Positions 27,234 through 36,543 of a stretch of 64,000 nucleotides of DNA are shown here, piece by piece (position 1 is the stretch's first letter; each line of letters opens with the position of its first letter). This stretch comes from Candidatus Paraburkholderia kirkii. GTDB taxonomy: Bacteria > Pseudomonadota > Gammaproteobacteria > Burkholderiales > Burkholderiaceae. A model generated the notes under the pieces. It worked only from the letters and a program-made list of their open reading frames with translations, had not been told where the DNA came from and made no database searches. Where the stretch lies: assembly GCA_001189345.1 (NCBI GenBank), contig LFKV01000015.1, forward strand, positions 62,001 to 126,000, given 5' to 3'. The translations under genes were made by a program, and so were the position numbers.

Positions 27234-27734
27234 TGTTTATCTCCTTCAGACACCTGAACAAGAAACGATTGGCTCCCGATGCCGCCAGAAGCATTGTTAA
27301 GAAGCGGTGGTCAAAAAACGGCAAATCTGGATGGCCGGAGATCGGCGGTGTCGGCGGGAAGCGGCAGGCGTGGGACGCGTTGAACGCGGCGCGCGTGCGC
27401 AGCCGTCAGACCGAAATACGGCCGCACGGCGCTCAAGAGATGAGTGGGTTGAATCGCAACTGCTGCCTCCTCTTTTGATTTTTGCCCGGTCCGGCGCGCC
27501 TTGCCTCGAAGGCGAGGCGCATCCGGCGGCGAGCGCGAGGCTGTGCGCACTGGACCGCAAGACACGCGCGCAGCAAAAAGCGGCGAACTTCGGGCTCCGT
27601 TAACATGCGTTCAGCAGGTCACGTCGGGAAACCGCCGCGTGCCGTCCGATCGGTCCCGGCCGATTCCGGGTCGTTCCGATTCGTCCGATCGACGGCGCTA
27701 TTTTTCCTTCGATGACATTTCTTCCTCTTGATTT
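27234..27734. other. Non-coding region between the sugar transporter and zwf
   Basis: Some 500 bases with only arginine-rich accidental frames. It must carry the transporter promoter on the reverse strand. No gene is recognised. Confidence 0.55.
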
Positions 27735-27757
27735 GAATTGTAGTTAAACTACAATTC
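27735..27757. promoter_or_regulatory. HexR operator upstream of zwf
   Basis: Eleven-base arms GAATTGTAGTT and AACTACAATTC are exact reverse complements around a single central A. The core matches the known HexR consensus TGTARTWWWACTACA. HexR (RpiR family) represses zwf-pgl-type operons and is released by 2-keto-3-deoxy-6-phosphogluconate. A HexR domain is encoded nearby in glk (30083-31999), so this is very probably its binding site. Confidence 0.88.
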
Positions 27758-27872
27758 AGTGTCAAAAAAAATTTATTGGACTATGGCCGACCTCTCCCGG
27801 CGGTTTCGTGGTCCGATGCGCGGTACGGCCCGATTCGACTCATCTTCAGCTCTGGAACCCACGTTCAGACTC

Positions 27873-29250
27873 ATGCAAAGCGACTCGAACTTCATCTTCG
27901 TACTCTTCGGCGGCACCGGCGACCTCTCCATGCGCAAGATTCTTCCGGCGCTGTTCGAGGCCCATCGCGCGGGCATGATCGATCCGGCGGGCAGGATCGT
28001 CTGCGTCGCGCGCGAGGCACTGGACCAAAACGCATACCGCGCATGGGTCGAGGAGCACGTGAAGCCGCACGTGTCGAAGAACGGCGTCGACGAGCCCGCG
28101 TGGCGCAGCTTTCTGGAGCGCATCCAGTACGTCGGGCTCGACCTCGGCCACGCGGAAGACTTCGTCGTGCTGCGTGACGCGCTCGCGCCATACGGCGGAA
28201 CGCGTGTCTTCTATGTGGCGACGGGACCGTCGCTGTTCGTGCCGATCTGCCGCGCGCTCTCGGACGTCGGCCTGAACCAGCACGCGCGCATCGTGCTGGA
28301 GAAGCTGCTCGGCTACGACTTCGAGTCGTCGAACGCGATCAACGACGCGGTCGGCGAGATCTTCCAGGAAGACCAGATCTACCGGATCGATCACTATCTC
28401 GGGAAGGAGCCGGTGCAGAACCTGCTCGCGCTGCGCTTTTCCAACGTGCTGTTCGAGCCGCTGTGGCGGCGCGAATGGGTCGAGAGCATCCAGATCACAA
28501 TCGCGGAGGAACTGGGCGTGGAAGCGCGCGGCGACGCGCGCTGCGCGACATGGTCCAGAACCACTTGCTGCAACTGCTTTCACTGCTTTCCATCGTGACG
28601 ATGGAGTCGCCGCACTCGATGGATTCCGACTCCGTGCGCGACGAGAAACTGCGCGTGCTGCGGGCGCTGAAGCCGGTCGACGAGCGCGACCGCCGCGTCG
28701 CGGTGCGCGGGCAATACCACGCGGGAGTGATCCGCGGTGCGTCGGTGCCGACGTACGTCACCGAGCCGGGCGTGCCGTTCTTCCTGCGCACGGGCAAGCG
28801 GTTCGCGGACCGCGTCGCCGAGATCGTCGTGAACTTCCGCGCGGTGCCGCATTCGGCGCTCGGCCCGAGCGCGCTGCGCGCGGGCGCGAATCGTCTGGTG
28901 ATCCGGCTGCAGCCGAACGAGTTCATTCGTCTGTATTGCCTGGCGAAGCAGCTCGGCAAGGGCATGAATCTCGTGAGCGTGCATCTGGATCTCGCGTTCG
29001 ACCAGTTTTCAAGAAAGGACAGATGGAGGCGTATCAGCGGCTCCTGCTGGACGTGATTCACGGCAGGCTCGCGCTTTTCGTGCGGCGCGACGAGCAGGAA
29101 GCGGCGTGGCGCTGGGTCGAGCCGATCCTGAACGCATTGGCGGCCTCGACCAGCAAGCCGAAGCCGTACGCGGCGGGCACGTGGGGACCGGCGGCGTCCA
29201 GCGCGATGCTGGCGCAACACGGCACGTGCTGGCTCGAAGAGGAGAATTGA
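27873..29250 (+). pseudogene. zwf: Glucose-6-phosphate dehydrogenase, multiple lesions
   Basis: Zwf oxidises glucose 6-phosphate to 6-phosphogluconolactone, entering the Entner-Doudoroff route. The start MQSDSNFIFVLFGGTGDLSMRK holds the NADP loop, and [20 protein letters not shown] is the signature. The conserved EKPLG reads EKLLG (Pro to Leu). After EARGD about 16 bases are missing, shifting the frame. A perfect 9-bp tandem duplication follows (28573-28590). About 25 codons are lost between TEPGV and PFFLRTGKR, apparently between short direct repeats. One base is missing near 29010. The C-terminus (PKPYAAGTWGPAASSAML) is still recognisable to 29250. The enzyme cannot be made. Confidence 0.92.
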
Positions 29251-29382
29251 GCGCGCGTCGCCGTAGCCGCCCGCGGGTGGGCGCGGCGTGCATGAGAATA
29301 CGAGAGACCGCTTCGTGCGTCGTTTTGCGATGTCGTGACAAGAAAGCGGGTCATAAACCAGGACAAAGAGGATGGAGGAGCA

Positions 29383-30102
29383 GTGATCGAGCTTCGCACT
29401 TTCGACGACCCGCGCGCCCACTCGGATGCGCTGGCGAAAGCCGCGAGAGACGCGCTGAAGGCGTCGCTCGTGGCGAGGGGCGCGGCCTCGACCGACGCCG
29501 CGGGACAAACCGCTCACGCCACGCTCGCGGTATCGGGCGGCACGAGCCCGAAGCCGTTCTTGCAGACGCTTTCTCGCGCGCCGCTCGATTGGGCGCATAT
29601 CGACGTGACGCTCGTCGACGACCGCTGGGTGCCCGAAACCGATCCGGCAAGCAATGCGCAACTCGTGCGCGACACGCTGCTGCAGAATGCGGGAGCGGCA
29701 GCGTATTTCCTGCCGCTCGTCGATACCGGCAAGCGGCTGGAGGCGCATATCGCCGAACTCAACGTCGACGCGCGCCGCGGTCTGCCGGACGTCGCCGTGC
29801 TCGGCATGGGCGAGGACGGCCACACGGCCTCGATCTTCGCCGATGCGCCCGAGTGGAACTTCGCGATCTCGACGCAGGACCGCTTCATCACCGTGCATCC
29901 CGGCGCGGCGCCGCACGCGCGCGTGAGCCTGTCGATGTCGGCGCTGAAGCGCATCGGGCGGGAGGGGCAGCTCTATCTCTTCATCGCCGGCCAGAAGAAA
30001 CTCGACGTATTGAACGCAGCGCTCGCCGCGCCGCAGAAGAACGCCATCTCGACGCTGGCCCACGCTGAAGGAGTGAAGCTTGATGTCTACTGGTGTGCAT
30101 AG
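29383..30102 (+). CDS. pgl: 6-phosphogluconolactonase
   Basis: Pgl hydrolyses 6-phosphogluconolactone to 6-phosphogluconate. The 239-residue product has [38 protein letters not shown] and [12 protein letters not shown], the motifs of the DevB/SOL family. GTG at 29383 is the start, with GGAGGA eight bases upstream; the frame extends farther without family character. It lies 132 bases after zwf, and its last 20 bases overlap glk. Intact, although its substrate-producing partner zwf is broken. Confidence 0.93.
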   Translation: MIELRTFDDPRAHSDALAKAARDALKASLVARGAASTDAAGQTAHATLAVSGGTSPKPFLQTLSRAPLDWAHIDVTLVDDRWVPETDPASNAQLVRDTLLQNAGAAAYFLPLVDTGKRLEAHIAELNVDARRGLPDVAVLGMGEDGHTASIFADAPEWNFAISTQDRFITVHPGAAPHARVSLSMSALKRIGREGQLYLFIAGQKKLDVLNAALAAPQKNAISTLAHAEGVKLDVYWCA

Positions 30103-31999
30103 CAAGGCCGCAGCCAATCAGCACGCCAACGGGCCGCGGCTTCTCGCCGACATCGGCGGCACGAACGCACGCTTCGCGCTGGAGACGGCGCCCGGCGAGA
30201 TCGGGCAGATCCGCGTCTATCCGGGGGCCGATTATCCCGGCATCGCGGAGGTGATGCAGCAATATCTGAAGGACACCAAGGTCGGCCGCGTGAATCATGC
30301 GGCCATCGCCATCGCCAATCCGGTCGACGGCGACCACGTGAAAATGACCAATCACGACTGGAGCTTTTCGATCGAGGCGACGCGTCGCGCGCTCGACTTC
30401 GACACTCTGCTGGTCGTCAACGACTTCACCGCGTTGGCGATGGCGCTGCCCGGTCTCACCGACGCGCAGCGCGTGCAGGTCGGCGGCGGCGCGCGGCAGC
30501 AGAACAGCGTGATCGGCCTGCTCGGGCCGGGCACGGGCCTGGGCGTCTCGGGCCTGATTCCGGCGGACGACCGCTGGATCGCGCTCGGCAGCGAAGGCGG
30601 CCACGCGACCTTCTCGCCTTTCGACGAGCGCGAAGACCTCGTGATGCGCTATGCGCGCCGCAAGTTTCCGCACGTGTCGTTCGAGCGCGTGTGCGCCGGC
30701 CCGGGGCTCGAACTGATCTACCGCGCGTTCGCGGAGCGCGACGGCGTGACGGTCGCCGAGCACTTCAGCAGCGCCGAGGTGACCAACCGCGCGCACGAAG
30801 GCGAAGCGCTCGCGCTCGAAGCGGTGAACTGCTTCTGCGCGATCCTCGGCACGTTCTCGGGCAACATCGCGGTGACGCTCGGCGCGCTCGGCGGCATCTA
30901 TATCGGCGGCGGCGTCGTGCTGAAGCTGGGCGAGCTGTTCCACAAGTCGCCGTTTCGCGAGCGGTTCGAGGCGAAAGGGCGCTTTCAGCAATATCTGGAC
31001 GGCATTCCGACCTACATCATCACGGCGGAATATCCCGCGTTCCTCGGCGTGTCGGCGATTCTCTCCGAGCAGTTGTCGAACCGCGCGAACAGCGGCTCGT
31101 CGGCGGTGTTCGAGCGCATCCGCCAGATGCGCGATGCGCTCACGCCCGCCGAGCGGCGCGTGGCCGATCTCGCGCTGAATCACCCGCGCTCGATCATCAA
31201 CGACCCGATCATCGACATCGCGCGCAAGGCCGACGTGAGCCAGCCGACCGTGATCCGCTTCTGCCGCTCGCTCGGCTGCCAGGGCCTGTCCGACTTCAAG
31301 CTGAAGCTCGCGACGGGCCTGACCGGCACGATTCCGGTGAGCCACAGCCAGGTGCATCTTGGCGACACGGCCACGGACTTCGGCGCGAAGGTGCTCGACA
31401 ACACCGTGTCCGCGATTCTGCAATTGCGCGAGCATCTGAACTTCGAGAACGTCGAGCGCGCGATCGATATTCTGAACGGTGCGCGGCGCATCGAGTTCTA
31501 CGGGCTCGGCAACTCGAACATCGTCGCGCAGGACGCGCATTACAAGTTCTTCCGCTTCGGCATTCCGACCATCGCGTATGGCGACCTGTACATGCAGACG
31601 GCCTCCGCTGCCTTGCTCGGCAAGGGCGACGTGATCGTGGCCGTGTCGAAGTCGGGCAGGGCGCCGGAGCTTCTGCGCGTGCTCGAAGTGGCGATGCAGC
31701 AGGGCGCGACGGTCATCGCGATCACGTCGAGCAACACGCCGCTCGCCAGGCGCGCGACGGTGGCGCTGGAGACGGATCACATCGAGATCCGCGAGTCGCA
31801 GCTGTCGATGATCTCGCGGATCCTGCATCTGTCGATCATCGACATTCTCGCGGTGGGCGTGGCGATCCGCCGGGCCGCGCCGACGCCCGGCGCGAAGATC
31901 AGCGAGACGATGACGAAGGCGCGCGAATCGGCCGACGAGGACGCCGCCGCCGTGCTCGACTGGTTGAGCCACGGCGCATCGGGCATCGCGGGAGACTGA
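30083..31999 (+). CDS. glk: Bifunctional glucokinase / HexR-type transcriptional regulator
   Basis: The 638-residue protein is a known Burkholderia-type fusion. Residues 1 to about 340 are a Glk-family glucokinase: [16 protein letters not shown] (phosphate loop), [26 protein letters not shown] and [16 protein letters not shown]. From about 350 an RpiR helix-turn-helix ([35 protein letters not shown]) and then a SIS sugar-phosphate domain ([35 protein letters not shown]) form HexR. It phosphorylates glucose and controls the locus through the operator at 27735-27757. ATG 30083, with GGAG upstream, is preferred to TTG 30080. Intact. Confidence 0.95.
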   Translation: MSTGVHSKAAANQHANGPRLLADIGGTNARFALETAPGEIGQIRVYPGADYPGIAEVMQQYLKDTKVGRVNHAAIAIANPVDGDHVKMTNHDWSFSIEATRRALDFDTLLVVNDFTALAMALPGLTDAQRVQVGGGARQQNSVIGLLGPGTGLGVSGLIPADDRWIALGSEGGHATFSPFDEREDLVMRYARRKFPHVSFERVCAGPGLELIYRAFAERDGVTVAEHFSSAEVTNRAHEGEALALEAVNCFCAILGTFSGNIAVTLGALGGIYIGGGVVLKLGELFHKSPFRERFEAKGRFQQYLDGIPTYIITAEYPAFLGVSAILSEQLSNRANSGSSAVFERIRQMRDALTPAERRVADLALNHPRSIINDPIIDIARKADVSQPTVIRFCRSLGCQGLSDFKLKLATGLTGTIPVSHSQVHLGDTATDFGAKVLDNTVSAILQLREHLNFENVERAIDILNGARRIEFYGLGNSNIVAQDAHYKFFRFGIPTIAYGDLYMQTASAALLGKGDVIVAVSKSGRAPELLRVLEVAMQQGATVIAITSSNTPLARRATVALETDHIEIRESQLSMISRILHLSIIDILAVGVAIRRAAPTPGAKISETMTKARESADEDAAAVLDWLSHGASGIAGD

Positions 32000-32011
32000 C
32001 GGGCAAGGGAG

Positions 32012-32045
32012 AAGAGGATCGAGAGCGATCGCCGGTCCTCTTTTC
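32012..32045 (+). terminator. Terminator after glk
   Basis: AAGAGGA pairs with TCCTCTT, with internal pairing in the loop, and runs into TTC. It ends the zwf-pgl-glk unit twelve bases after the stop. Confidence 0.7.
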
Positions 32046-32595
32046 AAGTGTGGCGCTTCGCCGCGCCGCTACCGGACACTCGCCGCGCAAGGCGGCAACA
32101 CGGCCCCGGCGCGCTTGCCGGCCGTCGCCTCGAGATTGCGTCGCGCAAGCTCGCGCACTTCACCGTCCGGCGTCGGCAGCTCTTATTTGGCTCTTTCGCG
32201 TGCGATCCGCACGCAGGCGCGTACCGAACGCGACACATCAGCGAAACTTTTTGTCATCCTCGTCGTTTCGCCGGGGCGAGGTCCCTAAAATCGGCACGGC
32301 ACCCGCTTTTTTTGCTTTTTGCCGCGGCGACATCAGGTTCACCGATTTCATGCGCGCGCTGAGCGACAGAGTCTTGCTCTACCCGGTATCGCCTGAACAG
32401 TACGGGGCTTATCACGCGGCCCTGGCGCAGGGCGGCGAGGTCGGGATCGACTTCGCGATGCTCCTCTCGCATCCGGATGAAATTCGCATCGGCGCGAATT
32501 TCAGATTCGCGGCCGCCTATAAAGGCGGTGCGATACGGAATGGCCGTATCGCACCGCGCGCGCCGTTCGCAGCGGCGCAAGATGACTGACAACCC
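32046..32595. other. Gene-poor stretch between glk and the porins
   Basis: No family is recognised. A frame from ATG 32350 to 32589 (80 codons, containing LLYPVSPEQYGAYHAALAQG) looks more protein-like than its surroundings but lacks a ribosome site and any known relative. I list it only as a possibility. The right end holds the porin hairpin. Confidence 0.4.
32525..32557. terminator. 14-bp perfect hairpin after porin 1
   Basis: GCGGTGCGATACGG pairs with CCGTATCGCACCGC around a five-base loop, 39 bases past the porin 1 stop on the reverse strand. It shares the core GGTGCGATAC with the terminator after porin 2, so the two are duplicated along with the genes. The T tract has been lost here. Confidence 0.6.
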
Positions 32596-33711
32596 TCAGA
32601 ACGAGTGCTGGATGCCGGCGTATACGCCCGTCTGGCTGTGACCGGGGAACGGGTTGTCCGTCGCCGCGCCCGTGCCGACGTTATTGGTGTTCAGGCCGTA
32701 TGCGGATTTGCTGTTCTGAACCGTGGCGACCTGCAGATCGAGCAGCGTGCGCTTTGACAGGTTGTACGAGCCGCCGAGCGAGTACAGCGTCGCGTTGCCC
32801 GCGCCGTTGTTGCCGTTCACGTGATAGACCGCCGCGATCAGCGCGGCCGCCGGCGTGGCCTGCCACGTCAGGCCGCCCCACTCGTGGTCGAGCGTGCTCG
32901 GCTGGCCGGGCAGCCGACCCGTCATACTCGACGTGCGGATGGCCTGATAGCCGCCCTGTAGCTTGAACTGGCCGAGGAACACGTTGAGCATCGCGGTGTA
33001 TTCGCGCGAGTACGCGTAGGCGCCGTTGCCGCCATCGCCGTACGTGCCGCCGAGCGTGCCGTTTGCCGGATTGCGAATCTCGTCGTAGATGCCGCGGATC
33101 TAGAACAGCGGCGCCGTATAGGTGACCTGCGCGCCAGCCTGACGGCCTTGCGGTGTCGTGCCGTTGCCGTTCCAGTTCGTCGCGTTCGAGAACGCGTACT
33201 GACCGTAGAAGTCGAAGCCCGCGAACTTCGGCGACTGATACGAGATGTTGTTGCTCGACTGCGGCCAGTTGCGTCCGCGCACCAGCGATGCCGACGACCA
33301 GCTCGACTGGCCGAATGGATCGAAATCCCACACGCCGTTCGAGATGCAGAGTTCGCGGCCCAACAGCAGCGTGCCGAACTGGTTGTTCGACATGCCGACC
33401 GTCGCTCAGCGATTGAAGAGACCGCCGCCGCCCGGGCCCTGGCCCGTCATGGTGTTGAAGCTGCCTTCCAGCTGGAACATGGCGCGATAGCCGCCGCCCA
33501 GGTCTTCGACGCCCTTCATGCCCCACAGGCTCGTGCCCCAGTCGCCGCTTTCGGCGCGGAAGCGGTGCGTGCTGCCATTGGCGCCGGCGGGCACGCCGTT
33601 CATATATTCGAGGCCCGCGTCCAGGCGGCCATACAGCGTCACGCTGCTCTGAGCCTGTGCCGCCGCGCTGAATGTCAGCAGCGCTGCCGCCGCAAGCAAA
33701 GCTCTTTTCAT
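32596..33711 (-). pseudogene. Gram-negative porin (OmpC-type), two internal stops
   Basis: The precursor begins MKRALLAAAALLTFSAAAQA (signal peptide) followed by QSSVTLYGRLDAGLEYMNGV, the standard start of betaproteobacterial trimeric porins, and ends with the C-terminal phenylalanine (YAGIQHSF) used by the BAM machinery. A TGA at 33406-33408 replaces the tryptophan in LFNR-W-ATVG. A TAG at 33100-33102 replaces the glutamine in LF-Q-IRG. Both residues are seen intact in the neighbouring paralogue. The frame is otherwise open throughout. Only a short unusable fragment can be made. Confidence 0.93.
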
Positions 33712-33963
33712 CATCTCCACCAACCCCGTCAAAGGATTCAAGTTCGACATGCGGATGCATCGGTCGATGCGTCCGCCCCGGGCGATCGTCAGGAAGAAAC
33801 GCGCGCGCGCGCAGGCGCTACCGCGATCCGTTTCGGATCGGTCGGTCATTTCTTCTTGGGATTCCTATTGAATTGTGGAGGAGAACCGTTGGTCCTGGAG
33901 GCAATGTTTCGTCTATTTGCTTGGCAATCGGCCATATTTGGTGTCAGCGGCCGGATATCCAAT
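33712..33963. other. Leader region of porin 1
   Basis: This stretch between porin 1 and the terminator of porin 2 has no gene. It must contain the porin 1 promoter on the reverse strand. Confidence 0.45.
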
Positions 33964-34001
33964 AAAAAAAACGGTGCGATACCCTTTCGGGCACCGCACC
34001 G
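33964..34001 (-). terminator. Intrinsic terminator after porin 2
   Basis: On the reverse strand CGGTGCGGTGCCC pairs with GGGTATCGCACCG (two non-canonical positions) around a tetraloop GAAA and is followed by eight T residues. It lies 62 bases after the porin 2 stop. Confidence 0.88.
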
Positions 34002-34063
34002 ATACGCGCCTCTCGCAGCAGCGTGAAAACTCTATGACGCTATTTTCTGTTCAGCCTCGCCGA

Positions 34064-35218
34064 TTAGAACGTGTGCTGGATACCTGCGTACACGCCCGTC
34101 TGGCTGTGGCCGGGGATCGGGTTGTCCGTCGAAGCAGCCGTGCCATAGTTGTTGGCGTTCAGACCGTAGTTCGCGGTCTTGCTGTTCTGCACCGTCGCGA
34201 CCTGCAGGTCGAGCAGGGTGCGCTTGGACAGGTTGTACGAGCCGCCGACCGTGTAGATGGTCGTGTTACCCGCGCCGTTGTTGCCGTTCACGTGGTAGAC
34301 CGCCGCGATCAGCGCCGCCGCCGGCGTGGCTTGCCACGTCACGCCGCCCCACTCGTGGTCGAGCGTGGTCGGCTGGCCGGGCAGCTGGCCCGTCATGCCG
34401 GAGCTGCGGATCGCCTGATACGCGCCCTGGATCTTGAACTGGCCGAGGAACAGGTTGAACATCGCCGAGTATTCGCGCGAGTACCCGTAGATACCGTTGA
34501 CCGTACCGGCGTTGGCCGCGTTGATGGGATCGTAGGCGCCGCCGAGCGTACCGTTCGCCGGGTTGCGGATTTCATCGTACATGCCGCGGATCTGGAAGAG
34601 CGACGACGTATAGGTGATGGCTGCGCCGCCTTCGCGACCTTGCGAGGTCGTGCCGTTACCGTTCCAGTTCGTCGCATTCGAGAGTGCGTACTGGCCGTAG
34701 AAGTCGAAGCCCGCGATCTTCGGCGACTGGTACGAAACGTTGTTGCTCGATTGCGGCCAGTTGCGTCCGCGCACCAGCGATGCCGACGACCAGTTCGACT
34801 GGCCGAACGGATCGAAGTCCCACACCTGGTTGGCGATGAAGAGTTCGCGGCCCAACAGCAGCGTGCCGAACTGGTTGTTCGCCACCCCGACCGTCGCCCA
34901 GCGATTGAAGAGACCGCCGCCCGGGCCCTGGCCCGTCATGGTGTTGAAGCTGCCTTCCAGCTGGAACACGGCGCGATAGCCGCCGCCCAGGTCTTCGACG
35001 CCCTTCATACCCCACAAGCTCGTGCCCCAGTCGCCGCTTTCTGCCTTGAAGCGGTGCGAGGAACCTGTGGCTGCGCCGTTAGGGCCAGCACCTGTCGGCA
35101 CGCCGTTCATGTATTCGAGCCCCGCGTCCAGGCGGCCATACAGCGTCACGCTGCTTTGAGCGTGCGCTACCGCGCTGAACGCCAGCAGTGCTGCCGACGC
35201 GAGCAAAGCTTTCTTCAT
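34064..35218 (-). CDS. Gram-negative porin (OmpC-type), intact copy
   Basis: The 384-residue precursor starts MKKALLASAALLAFSAVAHA, then QSSVTLYGRLDAGLEYMNG, and ends GVYAGIQHTF. It forms a trimeric outer-membrane beta-barrel for small hydrophilic solutes. GGAGGAG lies just before two adjacent ATG codons, and I take the second. Identity to porin 1 is very high through most of the length; the loop around TYDPINAANAGTVNG-like sequence (34490-34560) is longer here. It is the only working copy of the pair. A HexR-like site lies about 210 bases upstream. Confidence 0.95.
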   Translation of the reverse strand: MKKALLASAALLAFSAVAHAQSSVTLYGRLDAGLEYMNGVPTGAGPNGAATGSSHRFKAESGDWGTSLWGMKGVEDLGGGYRAVFQLEGSFNTMTGQGPGGGLFNRWATVGVANNQFGTLLLGRELFIANQVWDFDPFGQSNWSSASLVRGRNWPQSSNNVSYQSPKIAGFDFYGQYALSNATNWNGNGTTSQGREGGAAITYTSSLFQIRGMYDEIRNPANGTLGGAYDPINAANAGTVNGIYGYSREYSAMFNLFLGQFKIQGAYQAIRSSGMTGQLPGQPTTLDHEWGGVTWQATPAAALIAAVYHVNGNNGAGNTTIYTVGGSYNLSKRTLLDLQVATVQNSKTANYGLNANNYGTAASTDNPIPGHSQTGVYAGIQHTF

Positions 35219-35624
35219 CATCTCCTCCAACCCTGTCAAGAAATAGAACCCAAGTAATAGAACCCAAGTGCTGCCGTGTGGTTTGATGCGAGCGCACCCA
35301 ACCGAAAGTCGTTTTCAGAGAAAGGACACGCGCGGGCTGTAGTGCTTGTGGCGATCCGTGCGTCGTGGGCGCGAACCCGACGCCGACCCGTCGATCAGTG
35401 TCGTTCCTCATTTTTCTTTTGGAATTTTGAAGTAAAACTACTTTTTGTGAAATTCGGTTTTGGTACTTTGGTTACCAATCTAACAAATTACGTTATAGCC
35501 GCCAAAGGAAATTGAAGATCGGCGTTCATCTGTGTCAAAAATGCAATGCCCATGTGGTAAGCACGCTACCCACAGCATGGGAAACACCCCGCAAAGCCTT
35601 ATGGCATCTGGCTTTTAGCGCAAT
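35219..35624. other. AT-rich upstream region of the porin pair
   Basis: No gene. The segment 35405-35520 is much lower in GC than its neighbourhood and probably contains the porin 2 promoter and regulatory sites, including the HexR-like sequence at 35427-35443. Confidence 0.55.
35427..35443. promoter_or_regulatory. HexR-like site upstream of the porin pair
   Basis: Read on the reverse strand, AGTAGTTTTACTTCA matches the HexR consensus (TGTAGTTTTACTACA) at 13 of 15 positions. The match is imperfect, and the spacing to the porin start (about 210 bases) is long, so this is a candidate only. Confidence 0.4.
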
Positions 35625-35652
35625 GTAAGTTACGGGTCAGGTTTGTCGCCTA

Positions 35653-36531
35653 TTGACGCGGGCGTGTCATGGCGCTAAGCTAAAAGTGGGTGGAGGAACA
35701 GGCTTAAAAGTGGGTGGAGGAACAGGCTGGTACGACGGCGTCCGGGCGCAAAAAAAAGCACTTCGCGGGCGCCTTTTCTGGAGAGGAAGGTTGCTGCGGG
35801 CGGCAGCGATGCGGCTACTTGAGGCTGCCCGACAGGAATTGCTTCAATCGCTCGCCGAAGAACGTTGCCCCGGCTGCGGTGGCACGCTCAAGCCACTGGG
35901 CGAAGACATATCCGAGCAGCTCGAATCCAAACTCGCCTGTTCGTGCTGTGACTGCATCGTGCAGGCTGCCGCGCCGAGTCGTCCAATTGACCGGGGCCTT
36001 CCTGGGCCTGCATTGCTCGCACATATCGCGACATCGAAGTTTGCCTATCACATCCCGCTCTATCGGCAATCTGTCATGTACGCGCGCGATGGCGTCGAGA
36101 TTGAGTCGGGCACCATGTGCCACTGGCTGGGCAGCCAGACATGGCTGCTCGATCCGCTGGTGGACGCAGTGCGCCGCTATGCGCTCGGTGGCACCAAGGT
36201 TCACGCCGACGACACGCCGTTGCCAGTGCTCGCGCCGGGCAATGGCAAGACGAAGACGGGGCGGCTCTGGGTATATGTGCGCGATGATTGGCCCAGTGGT
36301 TCGACTGAGGCTCCAGCAGTCTGGTTCGCTGATACACCGGATCGTCGCGGCGAACATCCGCAGCGACACCTTGCCAGCTTCAAGGGCGTACTGCAGGCTG
36401 ACGCGTTTGCCGGCTACGCGGAACTCTACGCCGGTGGTCAGATCCGGGAAGCTGCGTGCCTGGCACATGCACGATTCCATTCGCTAGCAGCGCCGCCTTC
36501 AAAGGTCAATGTCGACCCTCGACAGTACTGA
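35653..36531 (+). pseudogene. tnpC: IS66 transposase TnpC fragment
   Basis: An open frame carries the IS66 TnpC core: CPGCGGTLKPLGEDISEQLE (zinc-finger type), CDCIVQAAAPSRPIDRGLPG, LLAHIATSKFAYHIPLYRQS, GTKVHADDTPLPVLAPGNGK and LQADAFAGYAELY. The segment between EQLE and KLAC is shortened by about 15 residues compared with the family. The protein stops soon after EAACLAHAR, before the catalytic glutamate region and C-terminus. It cannot be an active transposase. The N-terminus is replaced by sequence from the 24-bp tandem repeat. Confidence 0.85.
35681..35728 (+). repeat. 24-bp perfect tandem duplication in the IS remnant
   Basis: A 24-base unit beginning TAAAAGTGGGTGG and ending AACAGGCT is present twice with no mismatch. 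It keeps the frame open (KVGGGTGLKVGGGTG). Confidence 0.93.
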
Positions 36532-36543
36532 TCGAGCGCTTAC

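Larger units (their letters stand above)
35625..36543 (+). mobile_element. Internally deleted IS66-family element with both ends
   Basis: The left end GTAAGTTACGGGTCAGG and the inverted right end (reverse strand GTAAGCGCTCGATCAG) share GTAAG, a TCAG block and TGTCG at the same spacing, as IS66 terminal repeats do. Inside is only a fragment of the TnpC transposase. At 919 bases it is far below the usual ~2.5 kb, so tnpA, tnpB and most of tnpC are gone. The flanking octamers (35617-35624 and 36544-36551) do not match, so no target duplication survives. A neighbouring deletion, which also removed the end of nagZ, is implied. Confidence 0.75.

Noticed and set aside
32350-32589. Possible 79-residue protein between glk and porin 1
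   Set aside because: No ribosome site, no recognisable family, and it overlaps the porin hairpin. Kept only as a note in the intergenic entry.
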